Positions 1 through 5,547 are shown, counted from the first letter of the stretch. The stretch is DNA of 6,790 nucleotides from Comamonadaceae bacterium (GCA_947478935.1 CANJXV010000138.1:1-6790), one strand, 5' to 3'. A program made the numbers and translations. Notes: generated by a model not told the origin, from the letters alone.

Positions 1-96
1 CCAGGAACCATTCGTTTGTCCATCGGCTTGGAAGACCCTGACGATTTACTCGATGATCTGAAAAAAGCCTTGAAAGCGGCAGAAAAAGCGGCCTAA
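1..96 (+). CDS. C-terminus of a PLP-dependent Cys/Met metabolism enzyme (cystathionine gamma-synthase / homoserine sulfhydrylase family), 5' partial
   Basis: The open frame enters from the left edge and ends at TAA 94-96, giving 31 residues. They read GTIRLSIGLEDPDDLLDDL followed by a Lys/Ala-rich helix. This is the conserved last segment of the Cys/Met metabolism PLP enzyme family: the Arg of 'RLSIGLED' normally contacts the substrate carboxylate, and the 'DDLxxDLxxAL' helix closes the domain. Known members make or break C-S bonds in methionine, cysteine and homocysteine metabolism in the cytoplasm. The catalytic lysine and cofactor site lie outside the window. I therefore cannot say whether this is a cystathionine gamma-synthase, cystathionine beta-lyase, or O-acetyl/O-succinyl-homoserine sulfhydrylase. 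Family assignment is fairly secure; the exact enzyme is not. It converges on the oxidoreductase gene that follows. Confidence 0.78.
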   Translation, partial: PGTIRLSIGLEDPDDLLDDLKKALKAAEKAA

Positions 97-106
97 AAAC
101 AGACGT

Positions 107-130
107 GTAGACGAAGGCCTAAAGGTCTAC
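107..130. terminator. Weak hairpin between convergent genes
   Basis: GTAGAC at 107-112 is a perfect inverted repeat of GTCTAC at 125-130, with a 12-base loop. It sits in the 81-bp gap between two convergent stop codons, where a bidirectional terminator would be expected. The stem is only 6 bp and no T run follows on either strand, so termination here is a guess from position. Confidence 0.25.
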
Positions 131-177
131 CGGCATCCCATCGCAGAACGGATCTCGCGCAAGGTGCTGGCGCAGTC

Positions 178-1317
178 TTACTTGTATTGGAGCATGTGCT
201 TAACCATCTCCGCCAAGGCCAGTACGCTGGTCAGACCCGGAGACTCGATGCCGAACAAATTCACCAACCCCGGCACGCCGTGGGTTTGCGGGCCTTGGAC
301 GCAAAAGTCCGCGTTCGCTTCACCCGGCCCGCTGATTTTGGGGCGAATACCGCAGTAGTCTGCTTGCAAGACACCATCGGGCAAAGCGGGCCAGTATTTG
401 CGTACTTCTGCATAAAAAGCTGTGCCACGCGCCGGGTCCACGGCGTAGTCAGTGGCATCGCTGACCCACTGCACATCCGGGCCGAACTTGGCCTGTCCAC
501 CCAAGTCCAGCGTCAGGTGTACGCCCAGGCCGCCGGGTTCTGGCAGCGGATAAATCAAGCGTTGAAACGGCGCTTTTCCCGCTAGCGAAAAATAGTTTCC
601 TTTGGCAAAAAATGGCTGCGGCACATAGTGCGCCGTCAGACCCTCGAAGCGCCGCGCTAGCGCTGGAGCGGACAGGCCTGCAGCGTTGACCACCGCTCGG
701 GCAGCCAGGCAAGTGCCATCTTGCGTCCACACTTGGTGCCTACTCGTTTGCGACAGGGCCACCCTCTCCACCGCAGTTTTGAGCGCCACTTGCGAACCCT
801 CGTTTTCCAGGTCCCCTTGTAGCGCCAGCATCAGGCCATGGCTGTCCACGATGCCGGTGCTAGGCGAATGCAAAGCGCCGTGGCATTGCAGCGCGGGCTC
901 TAAGGCGATCGCCTCTGCGGCACTGAGCAATTGCAAGTCATCCACGCCATTGGCCAGGGCACGCGCCTGCACTTGTTGCAACTCTGCCATTTGGGCAAGG
1001 CCGGTGGCTACCAGCAACTTGCCGCAGCGACGGTGGGCCACACCGCGCTGCGCACAGTACGCATAGAGCATCTGCTTTCCCTGCAAGCACAGGCGCGCTT
1101 TGAGTGAGCCTTGCGGGTAATAAATACCGGCGTGAATTACCTCGCTGTTGCGTGCGCTGATGCCGCTGCCTATGCGGCACTCGCTCTCCAGCACCCATAC
1201 TTCACGCCCTGCCAGCGCCAAAGCGCGCGCCACGGCCAGGCCAACTACGCCCGCTCCGATGACCACTACATCTACGGGTTCTGGTAGGGACAATGTCGAC
1301 ATACGCAGATTGTGCAC
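178..1317 (-). CDS. FAD-dependent oxidoreductase, L-2-hydroxyglutarate oxidase (LhgO/L2HGDH)-like
   Basis: This 379-residue flavoprotein belongs to the DAO/GlpD-type FAD oxidoreductases. The N-terminal dinucleotide fold is clear: a VVVIGAGVVG glycine loop at about residues 17-26, then a second strand ending in Glu44 (VLES), which would bind the FAD ribose. Residues 51-77 carry the block SGISARNSEVIHAG...YYPQGSLKA, typical of L-2-hydroxyglutarate oxidase/dehydrogenase proteins. The C-terminal FAD-capping part has GIRPK (323-327) and GIESPGLT (356-363). Family enzymes oxidise L-2-hydroxyglutarate to 2-oxoglutarate and pass electrons to oxygen or the quinone pool. No signal peptide or membrane segment is visible. 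It is shorter than E. coli LhgO (about 420 residues, from memory), so the substrate could be another 2-hydroxy acid or an amino acid. The GTG start at 1317 is preferred over an ATG five codons later (1302) because an AGAGGTG Shine-Dalgarno lies 7 bases before the GTG. Confidence 0.85.
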   Translation of the reverse strand: MHNLRMSTLSLPEPVDVVVIGAGVVGLAVARALALAGREVWVLESECRIGSGISARNSEVIHAGIYYPQGSLKARLCLQGKQMLYAYCAQRGVAHRRCGKLLVATGLAQMAELQQVQARALANGVDDLQLLSAAEAIALEPALQCHGALHSPSTGIVDSHGLMLALQGDLENEGSQVALKTAVERVALSQTSRHQVWTQDGTCLAARAVVNAAGLSAPALARRFEGLTAHYVPQPFFAKGNYFSLAGKAPFQRLIYPLPEPGGLGVHLTLDLGGQAKFGPDVQWVSDATDYAVDPARGTAFYAEVRKYWPALPDGVLQADYCGIRPKISGPGEANADFCVQGPQTHGVPGLVNLFGIESPGLTSVLALAEMVKHMLQYK

Positions 1318-1324
1318 GGGTTAG

Positions 1325-1331
1325 CACCTCT
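1325..1331 (-). promoter_or_regulatory. Shine-Dalgarno of the FAD oxidoreductase gene
   Basis: On the minus strand this reads AGAGGTG and ends 7 bases before GTG 1317-1315. The alternative ATG at 1302 would sit 22 bases away with no ribosome binding site of its own. This decides in favour of the GTG start. Confidence 0.55.
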
Positions 1332-1392
1332 GAGCGCTTGCGAGCTATACCCGATGCGGGCGTCGCACTTGAATCGGCCAAAGCGGCGCCCG

Positions 1393-1404
1393 CCCTGCGC
1401 AGGG
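1393..1404. repeat. 12-bp perfect palindrome in a divergent intergenic region
   Basis: CCCTGCGCAGGG is its own reverse complement. It lies in the 148-bp gap between the divergent FAD oxidoreductase and alpha/beta hydrolase genes. GGCGCCC (1385-1391) and GGGTGCC (1402-1408) can form an alternative, slightly imperfect stem over it. The position would suit an operator or 5' leader hairpin, but I recognise no regulator family and no clear -35/-10 pair nearby. Chance occurrence in GC-rich DNA is possible. Confidence 0.3.
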
Positions 1405-1465
1405 TGCCTGCCAGCCAATTAGGCACAATGCACGCAAACGCCCGCTTATCCAGAAAGAACGCACC

Positions 1466-2284
1466 GTGCTGATCACCGTCAACAATGCCCCGCTCTACGC
1501 CTACACCGCAGGCAAGCCATTCAAGCCCGAATTGCCCAGCGTCATCTTTATCCATGGGGCGCTGCACGACCACAGCGTGTGGGGTCTGCAGAGCCGCTAC
1601 CTGGCCAACCACCAATACAACGTGCTGGCTCTCGACCTGCCGGGCCACTGCAAAAGTGGCGGCAACGCGCCCGAATCTGTCGAAGAAGCAGCCCAAAGCA
1701 TCATCGGGCTACTCGATGCCCTAGAGATCGCGCAAGCGGCGCTTGTCGGCCACAGCATGGGTTCGTTAATCGCCCTGGAAGTGGCGGCGCAAAAGCCCGA
1801 GCGGGTCAGCCATTTGGTTATGGTGGGCACGGCCTACCCCATGCGCGTGTCCCCCGCCCTGCTGGACGCGGCGCAAAACGCGCAATCCAAAGGCATCGAC
1901 ATGGTCAATACCTTTTCGCTGTCGATGATGGCGCCGCCGCCTTCGCTGATGGGGCCAGGCACTTGGCTGCACGGCACCAACAAAGCGCTGATGCACCGTG
2001 TGCTGGGCAGCAACCGCCAGGCTAATGTGTTTTACCGCAGCTTTAAAGCCTGCGACAGCTATGCGCGGGGCGAGGAGGCCATGGCGCAAGTGCAATGCCC
2101 CACCTTGTTTTTGCTCGGTGCCAGCGACCAGATGACGCCGCCGCAGGGCGCCAAATCGCTGATTGCCCATGCCGGCCACGGCACAGTGGTCACGCTCAAA
2201 GCCGGGCATTCCCTCTTGCAAGAAGCGCCCGACCAAGCGCTGGATGCGCTGCGTGATTTTTTGAAGGCGCCCGCCCTGGCTTAG
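1466..2284 (+). CDS. Alpha/beta hydrolase fold protein
   Basis: This is a 272-residue serine hydrolase of the alpha/beta fold with a complete apparent catalytic machinery. The oxyanion region FIHGALHDHSVW is at residues 28-39, and the strand LALDLPGHCKSG is at about 54-65. The nucleophile elbow GHSMGS is at 95-100, with Ser97 as nucleophile. An acidic residue, Asp221, lies in LLGASDQMTPP, and His248 lies in AGHSLLQEAP. A cap segment of roughly residues 120-205 lies between strands 6 and 7. There is no signal peptide, so it is probably cytoplasmic. Family members include esterases, C-C bond hydrolases of aromatic breakdown, and haloperoxidase-like proteins; the substrate cannot be read from sequence. 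The start is GTG at 1466, with only a weak purine-rich AGAAAG in front. Its neighbour is divergent and kup is convergent, so it is probably transcribed alone. Confidence 0.88.
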   Translation: MLITVNNAPLYAYTAGKPFKPELPSVIFIHGALHDHSVWGLQSRYLANHQYNVLALDLPGHCKSGGNAPESVEEAAQSIIGLLDALEIAQAALVGHSMGSLIALEVAAQKPERVSHLVMVGTAYPMRVSPALLDAAQNAQSKGIDMVNTFSLSMMAPPPSLMGPGTWLHGTNKALMHRVLGSNRQANVFYRSFKACDSYARGEEAMAQVQCPTLFLLGASDQMTPPQGAKSLIAHAGHGTVVTLKAGHSLLQEAPDQALDALRDFLKAPALA

Positions 2285-2293
2285 CACGCCCAG

Positions 2294-2306
2294 GCCCGCA
2301 CCGGGC
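2294..2306. terminator. Short GC hairpin between convergent genes
   Basis: GCCCG (2294-2298) pairs with CGGGC (2302-2306) around a CAC loop, 9 bp after the alpha/beta hydrolase stop. A second small stem, CGCC/GGCG at 2324-2327 and 2332-2335, lies closer to the kup stop. Neither is followed by a T run. A role in bidirectional termination of the two convergent genes is inferred from location only. Confidence 0.3.
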
Positions 2307-2342
2307 ACTGCTTTAGAGCTTGACGCCCTGTGGCGCAGCGGC

Positions 2343-4229
2343 TTAAATCTCGACGTAGCCGCCTAGCTCTATGGCGTGCTCCAGCGGAATTTTGAAGTAT
2401 TCAGACGCGCCCTGCATAGAGCGGTGCATGTAAATAAACGGCGCCATCAGGAGTGGTGATGATTGCGTGGCGATGACCTGCTCTTTGCCCACGAAGAAGG
2501 AAATTTCCATCAGACTGAAGTGGAACTCACGCGCCCGCAGGAAGGCCACGGCACGCATCACGTGCATGTCTTCCATAAAGCCAAAGCGCACCTCTACCGC
2601 GTGGAAATTGTGGTCCAGATGCTCAATGGTCACCCGATCGCTGTCGCCCACATAGGGCTCGTTCAGGGTTTGGATATGCATCAGGATCACCCGCTCATGG
2701 ATCACCTTGTTATGCTTCATGTTGTGCAGCAAAGACACTGGCACGATGTTCGAATGCGGCACCATGAAAATCGCTGTGCCCGCCACGCGCTGGGGCAGGC
2801 GACCGTTCAGACCGTCCAAAAAGGGCTTGAGCTCGGTGGCCGATTCCCAGCGCGCTTTAAGCAAGCGCTCGCGCCCCGTGATCCAGGACACCATCACCAG
2901 CATCAACACCGCAGCGACGCTGACGGGCAACCAACCGCCTTCGAAGAACTTGAATAAGTTGGTGCCCAGAAAAACCATGTCGATAGCGAACAGAGCCACA
3001 AACAAGGGGATAAACATCCACTTATTCCATCCACGAATCGCAATCATCAAAAAGCCAGCCAGTATGGTGTCAATCGCCATCGCGCCGGTCACCGACACGC
3101 CATAGGCCGAGGCCAAATGCTCCGAACTTCTAAAGCCCAGCACCAGCACCACCACGCCCACAAACAGCAAGATGTTGATCTTGGACACATAGACCTGGCC
3201 CATTTCTTCGGGCGAGGTGTGCTTCACGCGCAAGCGCGGGATATAGCCCAGGCGCACCGCTTGGGTGGCAATGGAAAACGCGCCGGAAATCACCGCCTGC
3301 GAGGCGATGATGGTGGCCATCGAAGCCAGAATCAACATAGGCACCAGCGCCCAGTCCGGCCCGAGGCGATAAAACGGATTGTCCAACGCGCTCGGGTCGC
3401 TGATCAGCAATGCGCCCTGGCCATAGTAATTGAGCAGCAGGCACGGAAACACCAAAAACAACCAGCCACGCTGAATCGGCTGGCGCCCGAAATGGCCCAT
3501 GTCCGCGTACAAAGCCTCGCCACCGGTCACCGCCAGCACCACCGAGCCCAAAATCGCGATCGAAATACCCGGATGCTCCGCCAGCAGGCTGATGCCTACC
3601 CAAGGGTTCAGCGCCGCAAAAACGACCGGGTGTTGCACGATTTCGGTCAAACCGAGTACGCCCAGGCAAATAAACCAGACCAACATGATGGGCCCGAACA
3701 CAATCCCGATCTTGCCGGTGCCAAAGCGCTCCACGGCAAACAAGGCGGATATCAGGGTCAGTGAAATCGGAATGATGAAAGGCTCTAGGTCCGGCGAAAG
3801 CACCTTCAAGCCTTCCACTGCGCTGAGCACCGAGATGGCCGGGGTGATCATGCTGTCGCCAAAAAACAAAGCGGCGCCCAAAGCGCCGGCCAACGTGACG
3901 ATCCAGCGCAGGCTAGAACCCTCTCGAATTCCAGCCGAAACCAGCGAGGTAAGCGCAAAAATACCGCCCTCGCCTTTGTTGTCCGCGCGCATGATGATGA
4001 AAACATACTTAATCATCACCACCAGCACCAACGCCCAGCTGATGAGCGATAACACGCCCAATACCGTGTGCGAAATGTCGGCACCGGCCGCGCCTCCCGC
4101 AGCTTCTACGGATACCTTAAGCGCGTACAGCGGTGAGGTGCCGATATCGCCAAAAACAACGCCTAAAGCGCCCAGAATAAGAGTCCCCAACTTGGTGGAG
4201 GAATGGTCGTGTTTGCCTGAATTTGACAT
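2343..4229 (-). CDS. kup: Low-affinity potassium uptake transporter Kup (KUP/HAK/KT family)
   Basis: This 628-residue inner-membrane potassium transporter is thought, from the family, to work as a proton symporter. About 12 hydrophobic segments fill residues 15-450, followed by a cytoplasmic domain. Family blocks are in order: GDIGTSPLY (27-35), DNKGEGG (83-89), GDSMITPAISVLSAVEG (124-140), VTGGEALYADMGHFG (234-248), QAVISGAFS (311-319) and LGYIPR (327-332). The C-terminus IELGGYVEI closely resembles the end of E. coli Kup, so the protein is full length. Aligned by motif from memory, Asp28, Glu238 and Asp417 match E. coli Asp23, Glu229 and Asp408, while E. coli Glu116 is Asp125 here. The start is ATG at 4229, within an AT-rich leader with no clear Shine-Dalgarno. 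The gene follows the MinD/FlhG-like gene on the same strand, 184 bp downstream of its stop, so it probably has its own promoter. Confidence 0.97.
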   Translation of the reverse strand: MSNSGKHDHSSTKLGTLILGALGVVFGDIGTSPLYALKVSVEAAGGAAGADISHTVLGVLSLISWALVLVVMIKYVFIIMRADNKGEGGIFALTSLVSAGIREGSSLRWIVTLAGALGAALFFGDSMITPAISVLSAVEGLKVLSPDLEPFIIPISLTLISALFAVERFGTGKIGIVFGPIMLVWFICLGVLGLTEIVQHPVVFAALNPWVGISLLAEHPGISIAILGSVVLAVTGGEALYADMGHFGRQPIQRGWLFLVFPCLLLNYYGQGALLISDPSALDNPFYRLGPDWALVPMLILASMATIIASQAVISGAFSIATQAVRLGYIPRLRVKHTSPEEMGQVYVSKINILLFVGVVVLVLGFRSSEHLASAYGVSVTGAMAIDTILAGFLMIAIRGWNKWMFIPLFVALFAIDMVFLGTNLFKFFEGGWLPVSVAAVLMLVMVSWITGRERLLKARWESATELKPFLDGLNGRLPQRVAGTAIFMVPHSNIVPVSLLHNMKHNKVIHERVILMHIQTLNEPYVGDSDRVTIEHLDHNFHAVEVRFGFMEDMHVMRAVAFLRAREFHFSLMEISFFVGKEQVIATQSSPLLMAPFIYMHRSMQGASEYFKIPLEHAIELGGYVEI

Positions 4230-4242
4230 TTTTTATGAATAA

Positions 4243-4267
4243 AATTGACTAATTCATTCTAATTGAC
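4243..4267 (-). promoter_or_regulatory. AT-rich kup leader with repeated AATTGAC/CTAATT motifs and a possible -10
   Basis: On the plus strand AATTGAC occurs at 4243-4249 and again at 4261-4267, and CTAATT at 4249-4254 and 4259-4264, ten bases apart. On the minus strand TAGAAT (4261-4256) could be a -10 box for kup, giving a leader of roughly 20 bases, but I find no good -35 upstream. The repeated motifs would suit a dimeric regulator. They may also be chance in AT-rich sequence. Confidence 0.3.
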
Positions 4268-4284
4268 ATGGCGCAAACAAGCTA

Positions 4285-4302
4285 GCCAGGCTTTGTGCTG
4301 GC
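4285..4302 (-). terminator. Small hairpin between the MinD-like gene and kup
   Basis: GCCAG (4285-4289) and CTGGC (4298-4302) form a 5-bp stem with an 8-base loop. On the minus strand it is followed by a weakly T-rich stretch (TAGCTTGTTT). It could end transcripts of the MinD-like gene or lie upstream of kup as a leader element. It is too short to be convincing as an intrinsic terminator. Confidence 0.2.
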
Positions 4303-4413
4303 GATCCGGTGTGGATAAAGGGCAACCCGAGAGGGTGGGTCGAATTACGTCAAGCGATGACCTACGCCTTTACGCAAGGGCGGGCCGATGAGTCTGGTTG
4401 CGCAGAAGACGCC

Positions 4414-5250
4414 CTAAGCCGTTTCAGCGGTCAGGTCGTGCAAATGCAGCAGCCGCTGAATAAAGTGCTCTATCCCGCCTTCAACAAATTTTTGTAGAGC
4501 CAGGTGGCTGGTATTGCTGGCGATTTGGCGGAAATCACGTGCGCCGCGGCTGGTGGGCGCATACTCAGTTACGGAAAAGTTGCGTTGGCCCGCTTCAACG
4601 ATGAGTTCATCGTGAGACACGCTGCCAAGGTAGTGCAGCGCCCTCGTTAAAAAGCGCTGGCTGATTTTGTCCAGCACATCAAACATTTTTTTGCCTTCAG
4701 CCTCGGTGGTCACGCCGTTGACGATGATGTGAATCTCATCGAGCTTGAAGTCGCTGCACAACACCTTGATCATCGCGTAGGCATCAGTCACGCCGGCCTG
4801 GTCATTACGCACCACAATGATGCGGCGGCTGGTGCTAGCCATAAAGGACAGCACCGACTGCTCGGTGCCCGGCGGCATATCGACAATTAGAAAATCGAGC
4901 TCGCTTTCCATGTCGCCAAACTGCTTAAGCACCCTGGACGCTTTGGATGGATTGAGCGTGGTCATCGCCTCAATGGTGGAGGCGCCGGCGATTAAATTGA
5001 TGCCGTAGCGGCGCTTCAAGATGATCTCGCGTAGGGACTTGTCGCCATTTAAAAAATGGCCGAGGTGGAAGGGGCAGACAGTTCCAAGCGCGGTTTGCGC
5101 ATTGTGAACGCTGGAGTTGGCATCCAGAATCATCACCGCGTAGCCCATGTCGTGCAGGGCGACCGCGAGGTTGACCGATACCGTGGTTTTACCCACCCCT
5201 GGCTGGCCGCTGGTAATACCGAGTACCTGGCAGTGAGTGGGTTTTTGCAT
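4414..5250 (-). CDS. MinD/FlhG (FleN)-like P-loop ATPase with altered signature residues
   Basis: This is a 278-residue protein of the SIMIBI MinD/ParA/Mrp class. The P-loop SGQPGVGKTT spans residues 14-23, with Walker A Lys21 and Thr22 intact. Switch I is ILDANSSVHNAQ (41-52) and Walker B/switch II is LIVDMPPGTE (121-130). Aligned to E. coli MinD by spacing, the signature Lys11 is Gln16 and the switch I Asp40 is Asn45, while Asp38 is kept as Asp43. The segment around VTDAYAMIKVL (154-164) and the overall length resemble FlhG/FleN, which controls flagellar number and position. The C-terminus (about 247-272) has hydrophobic residues spaced as in an amphipathic helix, possibly a membrane-targeting sequence. 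Some betaproteobacterial FlhG proteins, as I recall, also have degenerate P-loops. No flhF, fliA or min gene adjoins it, so the cellular role is open. The ATG at 5250 has GGAG 12 bases upstream, a long spacing. Confidence 0.8.
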   Translation of the reverse strand: MQKPTHCQVLGITSGQPGVGKTTVSVNLAVALHDMGYAVMILDANSSVHNAQTALGTVCPFHLGHFLNGDKSLREIILKRRYGINLIAGASTIEAMTTLNPSKASRVLKQFGDMESELDFLIVDMPPGTEQSVLSFMASTSRRIIVVRNDQAGVTDAYAMIKVLCSDFKLDEIHIIVNGVTTEAEGKKMFDVLDKISQRFLTRALHYLGSVSHDELIVEAGQRNFSVTEYAPTSRGARDFRQIASNTSHLALQKFVEGGIEHFIQRLLHLHDLTAETA

Positions 5251-5260
5251 GACAGAAGCG

Positions 5261-5281
5261 AGCTCCGTGCAGACTGGAGCT
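5261..5281 (-). promoter_or_regulatory. Hairpin overlapping the Shine-Dalgarno of the MinD-like gene
   Basis: AGCTCC (5261-5266) and GGAGCT (5276-5281) are perfect inverted repeats with a 9-base loop. In the minus-strand transcript the 3' arm contains the only GGAG (5266-5263) before the ATG at 5250, so folding would hide the ribosome binding site. The predicted transcription start falls near the 5' arm, so whether the whole stem is transcribed is uncertain. Confidence 0.35.
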
Positions 5282-5342
5282 TGAATACTATCATTTATTT
5301 CATTTTTTTCAATTTTAAATTTCTTTTATTTTTAATAATAAG
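5281..5342. other. Very AT-rich tract in the divergent intergenic region
   Basis: About 60 bases are made almost wholly of A and T, with several T/A homopolymer runs, in a window that is otherwise GC-rich. It lies between the divergent MinD-like and gnd genes and contains the candidate promoter for the former. Such tracts commonly serve as UP elements, bent DNA, or binding sites for H-NS-like (MvaT/Bv3F-type) proteins. The sequence alone does not say which applies. Confidence 0.6.
5285..5312 (-). promoter_or_regulatory. Candidate sigma-70 promoter of the MinD-like gene
   Basis: On the minus strand TTGAAA (5312-5307) is followed by a 16-bp spacer and TAGTAT (5290-5285). Each box is close to consensus. 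The DNA upstream is a run of A/T that could act as an UP element. Transcription would begin around 5280-5275, leaving a leader of about 25-30 bases before the ATG at 5250. Confidence 0.5.
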
Positions 5343-5383
5343 TCAGATGGAGGCGATATTGCCTTCCTATGCAAAGCTGTCGC

Positions 5384-5401
5384 GCTAATTGTCCGATTAG
5401 C
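5384..5401. repeat. 18-bp dyad, candidate operator or hairpin upstream of gnd
   Basis: GCTAAT (5384-5389) and ATTAGC (5396-5401) are exact inverted repeats separated by TGTCCG. The dyad is about 150 bp upstream of gnd. Its size and symmetry would suit a dimeric repressor, but it does not match the HexR-type consensus (TGTAnT...AnTACA) that I would expect for zwf/gnd control. It could equally be a small RNA hairpin. Confidence 0.4.
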
Positions 5402-5512
5402 AGTCAAACTGCCCGCTCCAAGAGAGGTCCGAAGCCTGGTTTTTTCACTAACTCGGTATCGCCGGGAGTAAGTTGCCACGGTTTCGTACCATAATCGTTT
5501 TCCCTATTTTTT

Positions 5513-5530
5513 GCGATTTACGCGATTTAC
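5513..5530 (+). repeat. Perfect tandem 9-bp repeat just upstream of gnd
   Basis: GCGATTTAC occurs twice without a gap (5513-5521 and 5522-5530). The second copy ends 8 bases before the GGAG of gnd. It lies in the expected leader or core promoter of the gnd-zwf operon. It could bind a regulator as direct half-sites or be a recent slippage duplication. Confidence 0.5.
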
Positions 5531-5538
5531 ACAGAATT

Positions 5539-5542
5539 GGAG
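5539..5542 (+). promoter_or_regulatory. Shine-Dalgarno that fixes the gnd start
   Basis: GGAG ends 5 bases before ATG 5548-5550. The family's N-terminal beta strand (MQLGMIGLGRMG) begins exactly at this ATG, so the in-frame upstream extension to 5473 is leader sequence and not protein. Confidence 0.8.
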
Positions 5543-5547
5543 ACACT

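Noticed and set aside
1202..1696. Minus-strand frame of 164 codons across the divergent gap and the hydrolase start
   Set aside because: It overlaps two well-supported genes and lacks motifs. It is explained as a shadow of GC-rich coding DNA.
1766..2308. Minus-strand frame of 180 codons opposite the alpha/beta hydrolase
   Set aside because: It is antisense to a gene with a complete catalytic triad and its translation is Arg/His/Gly-rich without motif.
3117..3764. Plus-strand frame of 215 codons, rich in His/Gln/Arg, opposite kup
   Set aside because: The composition is the usual reverse-complement image of a membrane protein gene. There is no family resemblance.
3499..4242. Long open frame (247 codons) on the plus strand opposite kup
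   Set aside because: It is antisense to a strongly conserved transporter, its translation is low-complexity (Pro/Ser/Thr/Ala-rich) with no recognisable motif, and it has no ribosome binding site.
4263..4268. TTGACA on the plus strand as a -35 box
   Set aside because: No -10-like hexamer lies 16-18 bp downstream, and no forward gene follows.
4309..4497. 62-codon plus-strand frame running from the kup upstream gap into the 3' end of the MinD-like gene
   Set aside because: No ribosome binding site and no recognisable protein features. About half of it is antisense to the MinD-like gene.
5473..5495. TTGCCA and CATAAT upstream of gnd as a promoter
   Set aside because: The spacer is only 11 bp, too short for a sigma-70 promoter. 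The gnd promoter remains unidentified.
5473..5547. 25-codon N-terminal extension of gnd in the same frame
   Set aside because: The family protein begins at the ATG at 5548, which has its own GGAG. The extension includes the tandem 9-bp repeat and has no start signal.
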